64,000 nucleotides of DNA from Capitulum mitella (taxonomy: Eukaryota > Arthropoda > Thecostraca > Pollicipedomorpha > Pollicipedidae). Shown here piece by piece: positions 12,223-22,370 of the stretch. The DNA lies in assembly GCA_030062745.1 (NCBI GenBank), contig CP099839.1, positions 3,167,001 to 3,231,000 of the forward strand. Reading direction: 5' to 3'. The notes below the pieces were generated by a model. It did no database searches, was not told the DNA's origin, and worked only from the letters and a program-made list of their open reading frames with translations. Both the position numbers and the translations under genes were made by a program. Positions within the stretch are counted from its first letter, which is position 1; the number at the start of each line of letters is the position of its first letter.

Positions 12223-12875
12223 CTGCTTCCAGACGCAGGAGGCATAAGATCTCAGACAAAGATGTTCAAAATCTGGGAAGTCAGGGTATATTTTAATGTA
12301 ATTAAATCTGTGATAGTAACAATTCCATGACTGGTGTGAAGACGCAAGAAACAGGGGCGCGACGGATGTTGGAGAAGCTGAGCGAGTGCGTGAGTGAGTG
12401 ATTAAGAAAGTGATTACGTGCTGAGAGAGACAGAGACAGAGACAGAAACAGAGATAGAGACACAGAGAAAAGTCGAATGTATGTATGTTAGGAAATTACA
12501 TTCCCGAAAGCAAGCAACAAAAACAAAAGCATCCGACGCAGAAATTTACCGATTTAATGGGTTTAATCCTAACTGACGAAGATGTTGACCTAGGTCCATA
12601 AATTTGTACGCCAGTGTAAATTTCACGTCACATCTAGTACAGTTTTATGGATCGTAGAGGAACCAAGGGATTTCACCCCTCTTCACTGCACTTTTTAGAG
12701 TTCAGTTTTGTTCTTTTGTTTTGTTTTGTTTTGTTTTGTTCAGTTTTGTTCAGTTTTTAGAGTTCCTTCATTCCGAGTCAGAACAGGACGCATCTGAACA
12801 TCACAAAATGTTGTCTGTACACGGCATGTTTCGAACGGCCGAAATGTGGCAATATTTTTTTGTGTGAACATGGAC
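12223..12875. other. No gene seen; simple repeats
   Basis: A GAGACA-type purine repeat lies at about 12428-12465 and a (TTTTG)n tract at about 12712-12740. Nothing coding is apparent. Confidence 0.5.
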
Positions 12876-12876
12876 T

Positions 12877-13124
12877 GGCGGATCCAGGGGCAATCGGAGC
12901 CACGGCCCCCTTTCGTTGGAAAGGAGGGGGCAGCATGTCTTTTGCCTCCCGCTCTCGGACATAAGTGTATTTTTTATTTTCCAAATAGCCTTTTTCAACT
13001 ACGTGCCAATTTTTCAGAAGGGCGAAATAAAGTGGCCGAATTCCGGGGAGAAACCCACATTTGGGATCAGGTTAGGTTCGACGGCTGCAGATTCGCCCCC
13101 TTTAGCGCACGATCTGGATCCGCC
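12877..13124. mobile_element. Short hAT-like MITE with GGCGGATCCAG termini
   Basis: GGCGGATCCAG at 12877-12887 is mirrored by CTGGATCCGCC at 13114-13124, giving a non-coding element of about 248 bp. The interior (a block containing AATAAAGTGGCCGAA) recurs in opposite orientation near 57330-57440, which also ends in GCGGATCC. GGCGGATCCAG-type ends are common in invertebrate hAT MITEs. No clear target duplication was identified. Confidence 0.6.
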
Positions 13125-13805
13125 CGTGTGAGGGCGGAATGTTGTCTTGCGTTTATGTAATATACGTTGCATAGCTGCGTGATGTTTTCGCCAGTGGAAT
13201 GACTGAACCCCATCAAGCACAAGTGGCCTTTAGGTACTACCGGCGAATGGACAGTCCTACTGAATTGTGAGTACATTAATACAAATGTGCATCCAGGTAA
13301 AAGCACATCGTATTGAAGTTAATATTGGAGATGGCAGAGTTCATGGACTCCAGGCAGATAACATTAACCTATATCACACTTCCGTACGTGGAACTGAACG
13401 AGGCAATATCTGCAAAAAGGTGGAATCTGAAAGGCCGTTTAAAAAAGAAGAAACTCGACAATGCGAATCCGATCCCCCGGAAAGGATTTTGAATCCCGAT
13501 TTTGTAATCATCGACCGTGATCCTTTCTCTGCCTACCAGCATCGATGTAATAGGGCGAGGGGACGTTGGACGGGCGTACTTCCAACTTAAACAATAACAT
13601 AGGCACTAGGATACGGCGTCCATAGAAGTTCCTTGAAAATGGCTCTGGATCGATCAACTTTGAAAACTCTCCTAGTAACGTAATATCAGTGCTACACCGA
13701 TGTCCATGCACAACCAGAACGTGCATAACGATTACTGCATTCCAGCCCATCACAAAAATGCAACATGTGACACGGGGGTGCAGGAACTCCTCCACAGTTG
13801 GGGGA

Positions 13806-15035
13806 TTAACCCGTCCCCGACCGGGGGGGGGCAGTTGACTGCCCCCCCTGAGGTTTTTCTGGGATTGAGAGAGATCCAACAAACACAGAGTCACGAAACT
13901 TTATGTACCTTTTGCTCCATCAATTTTACGTCTCGTGTCAAAATTTTGACCTCAGGTCAGGTCAGATGCTTGACCTAGGCCAGGTCAAACAGACCTATGT
14001 CAAAAAAGTTTAGCGCCTTCTAACTTTTTCGCAAAACAAGATATGTCAGTAATACTTTCAGGGATTAGTCATCGTGATGAATGCAACAAATCTGCTATCT
14101 CAGATTTTTCGGAATTTTCCGGGTCATTGACCTAAGGTCAAGCCCATTTTTAACTTATGTCGCTGTTTTTTTCGGAAATTGACGGAATATTCCATGACAT
14201 TTTTAGTGTGGAGTGGAGCAGACATCTAGTTACCGTCATTGGGCAAAGTATCAGTGACTTCCAGCCATTGACCTGAGGTCAGGTCACGAATAACTGTAGT
14301 GGGCCAAAGTGTACCACCGTCAAAATCGACGATGAATTTCTCAGAATGGGTAGAAAATGGGAGAACTAGCTTGCACAGACGTAATTAATACCAGGAACCT
14401 CAAAAAGTTTGAAAAAGTAGCATATTTTGGAAATAAACAGGCTCTCGCGAATAAAGCTCCGCCAACTTTGTAGATTGGCAACTAACCAATTTTTGCAAAA
14501 TTTAAGCATGGGAAACCATCACAAGAACCACAAAGATCAATCAAATGTGCATAGATCGTCTTTTTTCGCGAAAATAAAGGAACGCTAAAATTAGTTTCCG
14601 TCAATTTGGTACCGCATACGGCAGCGGCGCACAGTGACGGCTGACGGGAGAATGACGGTGTCTTTAACTCAACGTTTCGGCGTATATATTGAACAAATCT
14701 GAGGCAATTAGACGTGTATCGGCATCTGCGGACATTTACTTGTGCGCTGGTACCTTTACCTATGCGTTGTTAGTCACAGTCCTTGAGATTCAGGCCATTT
14801 CTCGGTCTCATGCAGTCGGCTATGAGAAAACATATATAGGGCGTAAATTGGCTTACATATTATCTAAAACTAAAAATGACACCAGTTTCGAGCTCTACCC
14901 GTGACAGGCTTTCCAACGGTATGCTTATTTTTATCGTGCGACCAACCGTTCGTGAGTTAGAGGGGGGGCAGTCAACTGCCCCCTCCCCCCCAGTCGCCGG
15001 TGTTCGGGACGGACCGACGGTCGTGCGCGGGTTAA
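13806..15035 (+). mobile_element. Family A TTAA element, copy 1 (piggyBac-like MITE)
   Basis: TTAA at 13806-13809 and at 15032-15035 bracket an element starting CCCGTCCCCGAC and ending GTGCGCGGG. TTAA duplication with CCC...GGG ends is the piggyBac-superfamily hallmark. Both ends carry G-run/C-run palindromes around CAGTTGAC or CAACTGCC. No transposase frame is present. The interior is dense in TGACCT/AGGTCA palindromes. Other copies lie at 27872, 29818, 36876, 46006 and 48771. Confidence 0.8.
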
Positions 15036-15236
15036 GAAGCAATTGGGGCTAAATTCTTTCTAGTCAACGCCCATGGAGGCAATGATAGATCTCAAAAAAG
15101 TTAGGGGCCGTGGGCTTCCTCTGCCTCCCCCCCCCCGCTTCCTGCGCCCTTCATGTGACATGTCTGCCTGGTTAAAAGATAAATATAGGCAATGTAAATA
15201 ACACACAATAATAACTGCATGTATACTTATACATAC

Positions 15237-15437
15237 CTGGTTGAGGCCGTCCTGATCCACGTGCTCCGCAGGCGCTGCAGACACCTCCCGAGCGGCCACG
15301 CTATCCGTGGCCGTGCAGAGAACCGAGAACGAGTTTTCCTGGCGGCTGGATCCGGATGAGGACCTTGGGCGGCCCGGGCGGCCTGCGTGCGGTCCGATGC
15401 AGAAGCCGATGACGTCAGTGCGAGTGCGATCGCCCAT
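15237..15437 (-). CDS. Candidate isolated first coding exon (67 codons), unknown gene
   Basis: On the minus strand an ATG at 15437 opens 67 codons that end in phase 0 at a strong donor, CAG|GTATGT (boundary 15237/15236). The exon is GC-rich against AT-rich, repeat-filled flanks. A CCAAT-type box (ATTGGCTG on the plus strand) lies at the start codon, and a TGACGTCA site falls inside the exon near 15412. The peptide is rich in Gly, Arg, Ser and Ala and matches nothing I recognise. No partner exon was found to its left, where transposable elements dominate. It may be a first exon with distant partners, or chance. Confidence 0.35.
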
Positions 15438-15439
15438 TG

Positions 15440-16120
15440 GCTGAGGCAGTGTTGGCGCCGAAGCGCCGGAGGGGAGGCATAATGTCTATTGCAGAGAGGT
15501 GACGCTCGCTGGATCCAGCAGCGTAGATGGCAGGCAGTAGCGTCGGGACCTCTGTAGAGCAGGGGGTAGGGGCGCAGCCACGATTTCCTTATGGGGGGGA
15601 GTGCTCAGTGTGAACCGAAATCACAGAAAAACCGCCCGCTGGGAAGATGTGCGTTGGTTTTCATGAAAAATGCGATCCTAAGGGGCAAGGGAGGACCCCC
15701 GCTCCCCTGGGCTGCGCCTGTGTGTGTGTGGGTGGGGGGGGGGGGGCAAACGTGGTATTTACTTTGTTTCTTCCCATGCGCCGCTATAGGGTTAATATTA
15801 ACTGTTGTCCAAAGGGGACAACATTTATTTGGGGGGGGGGAGGAAGCTGCCTCTTCCCGGTTCTTAGGCTCTTGACAGCAGGGATGTCGTTTTGTGCAAA
15901 CGATGGGAGAGGGGGCCGGGCCGAGAGCCTTACAAGCTAACCCCACCTAAATGTGGATTTTTCAAAGGAGTTAGCCCCTTTATTTTGACTGACGGCGGTT
16001 TTTTGTTATCACTCATCAAATGCGTACATCTGTATTCTTGTATTTTATCTACGTTTATCACATACATTTGTGACTTAAGATCTTGTGCCAAAAGAAGAAC
16101 ATTGGTGGTATCCAGAGCAC
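15440..16120. repeat. Degenerate transposon-derived sequence with long G runs
   Basis: Paired fragments resembling hAT-type ends occur here: GGGGCGCAGCCACGATT near 15570 and CTGGGCTGCGCC near 15710. There are also poly-G runs at about 15735 and 15830. No gene is seen. Confidence 0.4.
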
Positions 16121-17640
16121 GGACTTAGCCAGGAGGCATGGGGACCATGCCTCCCCCCTGAACCAGGCGGTCTACATGAGATATTTAATGATTTCCAGGA
16201 CTACGGAAAAGTGATAATGTGTATGTTACATGTGCGTGTTATGCTACATCATGTTTTTCCTGTGCATTTTATGGCAGGTCAGTTACTTACGACTGCTTCT
16301 TTTTTCCCGCAAATTTTGCCATATGCCAGTGACACATGACAAAATTTGACATTTGGCCCAGGACGGCATGATAAGCCACTGGCCAGCCAGAGCGACCTCC
16401 TGAACGGGGATTCACCTTCACAACTTCAAGAGGAGACCCAAATGGGCCACACTGATCGTTTTAAAAACCCGAGGGGTTCTCGATGCAGTCGGGTGCCTTG
16501 GGAAGGCCAGGTGGGTCCTGAGACGGTAAGATGGGCCCTCGCACGACAGAGGACCCTTGAGACCGCCAAACAGATCAGAGGGGCCCCTGTGAGAGCAAGA
16601 GCAATGAAAGGGCGTCTTAGACGGCATGGGGACCCTGAACGACCAAAGGGTCCCAGAGTGTGTTGGGCAGGCTCCTGGCACGGAGAAAGTCCCCTGAGAT
16701 CATCAGCAAGGCTCCTGAAACGCCAACAAAGCTCCCTGATAAGGCTAGAGGAGCACTAGTACGGCCAGATATACCCCTATATAACAGAGGAAAACCCCTG
16801 ATACAGGCATGGGGACCACCGGAGACGTTCAACGGGCCCATGACACTACACAAGGCCCCTGAAATCGCCAAAAGGTCTTTTGTAACTGCCAGGGGGCCCA
16901 TGAGACGGCAAAAGTGTTTCCCAGGCAAGAGGGGAATCTAAGTTAACAGTGGTCCACTGAGACTGCTGGAGAGGGACCTTTGAGACTGCCAACTAGTACT
17001 CTTTAGCAATAGGGGACCCTGAGACGGCCAGAGGGGACCCTGCAGCTACCAAATCCTGAGACGCCCAGACAGCACCTGAACCGGCATTAGAGGGCCTTGA
17101 CACGGCAGACCACCCGGGACCATCAATCTGCCCCTGTAACTGCCAGAGGGAGCCTAACCGAAACTAACCTGAGCTGGCTAACCATCTCCAGAAACTACCA
17201 GGGACAGAGGTGTTCCTGGACGGTCCCTGAAAAGACTAGAAAAAGACTTAGAAAAAAGACCTGGAAAAGCACAAAAAGGTCTAGAAACTGTCAAATATCG
17301 ACACGGGGATTTCAAGCAGAGGAAGGGACGCGGCCGCCTACAATCCCGCCGTTTTTTTTTTATTTCGGTCATTTCGTACGGCAACAAAACGCAAAATGTT
17401 TTCAGATAAGGGACGATCTTGAATTTTGCCGGTTACTTAATGTGGTAAAAAAAAAACGGAAAGTGGTGCTTAACATTTCCCCTCTGCCGACGCAGATCCA
17501 CGTTATTTTTCATATCCGAAGAGCAAAAACCTGGGGGCGGGGGCGGCTAGGACGAGGGTCCCACGCTGACCATTCGTTCCCCTTCCCGCGTCCCCCTCTC
17601 CTCGGTGAAATCCTGAATCCGCCCTTGGCTCCATGTGCAG
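16120..17640. repeat. Degenerate minisatellite inside a hAT-like shell, copy 1
   Basis: Imperfect units of roughly 25-40 bp based on CCTGAGACGGCCAAAGGG repeat with heavy divergence. The block begins near a TTAGCCAGGAGGCATGGGG motif and ends near AATCCTGAATCCGCCCTTGG. A clearly related array with the same unit order (for example GGTCCTGAGACGGTAAGATG and CAGGCTCCTGGCACGG) fills 50927-52918. Open frames here are by-products of the repeat. Confidence 0.6.
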
Positions 17641-17699
17641 TGCTTTCAATCTGTTCACTTACATTCAGTCTATTCACCTAACTACCATACTTAGATTAC

Positions 17700-18240
17700 A
17701 TTACCGTCTTAGGATTCCTGACCATCCCAGGCACCCTGAGTCCCAGAGCCAATGGCCGTCCGAGGGCGGCAGGGCTCAGTTTGTCTCAGGGATGATAGTT
17801 GACCCGGAGCACCTGACCGTCTGAAGGACCCTGGCCACCGCAGGACCCCTGACCATTCTAGCCCACTGAGTGTCTCCGGGTACCTCTCCATCCCAGGATC
17901 CATGACTACCTCAGGACCCATGACTGTGCCGAGACCCCTGGCCATCCCTGGGCTCCTGGCCCTCCCAGGACCGCTGACTATCTCGCGACTCATGACTGTC
18001 CTGGGCCCCGACCATCCCGGGCGCTCGCCAGATCCCAGGACCCCTAACTGGCACCCCTGACGATCGCCTCCGACTGCTTCATGCTCATGAGAGCCTCGGG
18101 GCATCTGGCCGTCTTAGGACCCCGGCAGTCCCGAGACGTTTGAAAATCCCAGGGTCTTTGATGATACCAGCTACCTCGACTATTTCACGGTCCCTGATTG
18201 TTTCAGGACATCCGACCGTCTCGGCACCGCTGGCGATCGA
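17700..18240. repeat. Degenerate CCAGGACCCCTGACCATCCC array
   Basis: Repeated CCCAGGACCC(C/A)TGACCATC phrases of about 25-30 bp run through this block, with a consensus different from the 16.1-17.6 kb array but the same diverged style. Nothing coding is supported. Confidence 0.5.
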
Positions 18241-20299
18241 TGATTAACCTTGCGTAAGGTGCGATGGCTCCCCAGCCCTCCCTTGGATACACCACTTGGT
18301 GAAAGGCGTTGCTTTCTTTTCCGACCTCTTTCCACTGAAAATCGTCCGGCAAGCATAGGTTTAGTTTTTGCAAAATGATTGTGGCTGCCCAAAAGGCACA
18401 TAAGGGGATCCGTATACTGCGTATCAGGGGGAATGCGTCGTGACAGGCGTTTATGCCTAAAGTCCAGAAAAATAAATAAAAAGGTAATACGGGAGGTCAA
18501 TTGCAGAAGGATGAGCTACGTCAATCATGGATGGCTTAAAGATGGCGACATCCTTGAAGGGAATATATCTGCTTTTTCCGGTAAGCCAAAAACACACTGG
18601 GGAACATTTATGGCCATCTTAACCAATATTTCACGCAATTTAGTTAATGTGTTTATCGACAGTGCTATCGCTACGCGAAATACAGTAACACAGTAATACA
18701 GAAATGAAACCCGTCAGCGAGCAAAAAATACTTAGGTAAACCCAGGACGCACCCGAATTACCCAACCCTCCACCTTGCTGTACCAAACGCTGTTATAAAC
18801 TGTAGCGACGATTGTTTTGACAGGCAACAATAACGTATTTCGACCAATTCGCTTAATACATATATGCGGGCCAAATTCGTGGAAATGCAGCGGTACTTGC
18901 CTGAATTCATGGTGGTCGCCTTCATAACTCTGATGTTCGTCATCTGCTGCCAGCTTCGACATGCTAACGATGTTGACGTTGCGCTAACACGTGTTATCGC
19001 TGATGGTCATTGTGGGTGCCCAAGTCGTATTCTGGGCCACAACTTCCACTTTGTGGGTGCCGAGGCACCCACAAAAGAAGTAGGAAACCACATCCCTGCC
19101 GGCAAGTCAACTAAGGCAATAAACAAATGTCAGATATGTTTCTTACGTTAGCTACACACTAACGTTTGGATGAATGGCGATTATGAATATCGTTGGACTA
19201 GTTAACTGGCGGCGACATGTATGCTGTTTCATCCTTGGAATTCGTTCCTTTGTGACTTTCGATCCGGTACTCATTGGGTAGTTGCTGTTCTGTTTCTAGC
19301 GTGGATGTGTCACACCCCACCGTTACAAAAGCTCGCGCTCCTCGTTTGGAAAGCCCTGACGTCGCCAGGGACTGGCGAGTACGGGCATCAATTCCTGTTG
19401 TGCCTGACCTAAACGATTCGACATTTAGTTTTTGTTTTGAGCAAATCGACGCTTCGAGACCGCGTGGGACGTCATTTGCCCATTCATTACGTCTGGATTG
19501 TTTTATTTCACCTACGCGTTCAAAATGAAGCTCGTCATTGTTATTTCATTGACATAACGATGCATCTATTCATCGCTGCAACAATAAATCAAGACAAAAT
19601 GACAGTCACGGCATATCCCCGCCATGTGTCACGGATTCGTTTTCGTCGTACAAAACATTCAGTAATGACGCTGATTGCTTGGTCACGGGGCCAGCGGGGC
19701 AACTTTACTGCGCGAACAAATTGGACTCCGGGCTACCAGAGACAACATTCGCTTGAAACCTTGTAAGCCTCAGTTTTGGTGGAGGCCCAGACCAGTGCGG
19801 CGCCTCTCGACGTCATGTCCAAGCTGATACCACTGTTCGGTAAGTGTACCACTACCACGAAGCGTAAGTGCAAGGCAAGTTAGGCATGTACACTGCCGTG
19901 CACCTGCAGGGATTTCCTTCTTCTTTGAACAATAATGAGGTTTACGAACATTTTTACAGACGCTTTTCGCTGTTCATTAATTCCAACCATACTAAAAAAC
20001 AGGCAACAAAAAGTCAGAGAAGTAGAGAAGAGAAGAGAAGCTGCACGGGGAACTGACGTACATCCGATGAATGCATTATGTTAGTAGTTTTATTATTTGG
20101 AGCGCGTTATATGGGATAACTACTGGACCGGACATGCCTCCGCTCAAATATTAGTATGCTCCTGTAGTTATACCAGAATTTCTTACGCGCATGGGCGGCT
20201 GGAATGTTTCAATGAACGCTGTTTTGTGAAGATTACACATAAACGGAGGAAAGGTCATAAGTCTCAACAATACAATAATGCCAAGCAATACCAAGATGG
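18241..20299. other. No gene seen
   Basis: This is AT-rich DNA without a supported exon. It contains the perfect hairpin listed at 19050-19075 and scattered short open frames that resemble nothing. Confidence 0.4.
19050..19075. repeat. Perfect 12-bp-arm inverted repeat
   Basis: TTTGTGGGTGCC is followed by the 2-base spacer GA and then GGCACCCACAAA. A third copy of TGTGGGTGCC lies about 40 bp upstream, near 19011-19020. It could form a cruciform or RNA hairpin; its role is unknown. Confidence 0.7.
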
Positions 20300-20499
20300 C
20301 AGGGGTGTCGATTCCACTCTTTTCTGAAGTTCTTGCCCGTATGTTGCTTTGGACCCCCTTGATCTTCCCCTCAATATTTTCTGTCCGTTTTAAAATGGAA
20401 TGAGCAGTAATAACAAAAACAACGGTCGCAATAGATTAGAGACTGACGGAAATCATAGAATAAAACATGAAGTGATGTATCCATTTTTGTACTCTCTTT

Positions 20500-20540
<41 letters not shown>

Positions 20541-20952
20541 TATGTTGGTATACTTTGGCAGAATATGCTCTTTAATACACGTTTTGTTAAAGACCAAAGC
20601 GTTGTACACTTTGATGAGTTTTTTGTCCGTTTTTGTTTTCGATCTGTCTTATGTTCGTTTTATATGCAAAGGAAGATCAATCAAATTACACAGATACATA
20701 CATATACATATATATATATTTATATATATATATCACATATATGTCGTATTATATATAATCCAACTATATATATAAATGTGGGGAGATATGCAGTTTATTA
20801 TTTGATAAATAGTAACAAAAACTTATAGATTTCCTTTGGTCGAAGTAATGTGGGCTAAATCCGTTGAGAAACCCACAATTCGAGGAAGTTCGGTTGTCGG
20901 GTCCTCAGCTCGCTCCCCCCCCCCCGCCCATTTTCAGAAATCGACACCCCTG
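20300..20952. mobile_element. hAT-like MITE with 14-bp TIR and probable 8-bp TSD
   Basis: The element starts CAGGGGTGTCGATT (from 20300) and ends AATCGACACCCCTG (to 20952). The 8-bp flanks CAAGATGG (20292-20299) and TAAGCTGG (20953-20960) agree at 6 of 8 positions, which fits an aged hAT target duplication. The interior is AT-rich, contains (AT)n tracts at 20503-20537 and about 20700-20733, and lacks a transposase. Confidence 0.7.
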
Positions 20953-20959
20953 TAAGCTG

Positions 20960-21643
20960 GAAATGAATGGGTTTTGTTTCGTCGTCAGGCCTGAGAAGAA
21001 CGCGGCCGTAGGCCGAATGAGTCTTACTTGGACTATTAGTAAAAAAAAGTCTTACTTGGCCGGCCGGTCATAACGCTTTCTGCAGGCTAACAACTTCGCA
21101 ACCACTGGGCAATAAACACCGAGACAGCCAAAGTGGGCCCTGGAGGCCGGGACTCCCGCCCTTTGGCCCTCATTTTTTTGTGAAAACCATTCCAGGTCGT
21201 CTTCCCAGCAGGCGGTTTTCGTATGATTTCAGTTCACATTGAGCTCCCCTTCCCCCCCCCCGCCACTTCAGAAAACCCTGGCAATAAATGCTCCTCTGGC
21301 AATAAATCATGTTGTTTTCACCAGGAGTTACCACAGTACATTAACCGTCGCCGGGCAGGAGGAGAAGAATATGCCATGAGAATCCCCCTCCGGCCTTCTG
21401 AGCCTAGCTAAAGAACGAAAAGGTACATATACGAAACATAGGGTACCTTTCCATACATCATTCTTACGTTTCACGTCAGTCTTTAAGGTCAAGGCTACCT
21501 CAGTGCACTGACCTAGGACAGGTGGAGTAAAACCATATTTGCCACCTCCCAAAGAAAAAGAAGTTGCATGCCATTTTGTGAAATGTAAAGATTGATATGA
21601 AACTATGATATGAAATGTAAAAATTGATATGATTGATATGAAA

Positions 21644-21707
<64 letters not shown>

Positions 21708-22370
21708 ACAGTACTGTTAATGGTAATCACATATGCTCTGAGAACACCAATACACGATAAGACCATATTTTCTGAGCGTGGCTCAATCCCGTTTGGTCCA
21801 GGCTGACATGATTTGACTCTTTGGCATATTACGACTGTTTTCAATACAAACATTCTTTGTATGGCCACAAATGATAATGACTTTGTTCATACATCCATTC
21901 TATTTGTTTCTACTGCTCCAGTCCTCTTATTTTTGGTTGTGAAAATGAAAAATCCGCGACCTCGCAAAAATAATTTCCGCCAAATCTTAGGTTTTTGCAT
22001 TCGTGCCGTCCCAACCGTCCAGCATGGGAGTAACTCACGTGAAAAATTGCTTTGGGGTACGTATTTTATGATGCAGAAGGGATACTACATGATCCGATGT
22101 TACAGAATTGCATTCTGTACCGAGTCTGATCAGTGATGTTGTGGCAAATGATACGACAAACACCAGAAACGCCCGACGTATAGGCGTCAATACTTTGACC
22201 TTGGCTGACCTTGTTTGACTTTAATACGATGGTTACAGACTTCATATGCGTTCTGAACGCATCTGTGAATATTCCAGCCAATACACATAGTTATGTATTA
22301 CATTATACATGCAATACGGCCAATACACATACAATACTCCTGATATATACTCCAATACTCCTGCCCATGG
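20960..22370. repeat. Repeat-rich, no gene; (TA)n(TG)n microsatellite
   Basis: A (TA)n tract at about 21647-21687 runs into (TG)n to about 21707. The block near 21165-21265 (TTTTTTGTGAAAACCATT...TTCAGTTCACA) recurs at 54160-54250, so it is a fragment of the small element listed at 54116-54276. A family-A-like fragment lies near 21420-21560. Confidence 0.5.

Noticed and set aside
11201-12330. Long plus-strand frames opposite GPCR copy A exon 1
   Set aside because: Antisense shadows of a clearly coding exon; the same shadows appear opposite copy B at 58645-59590.
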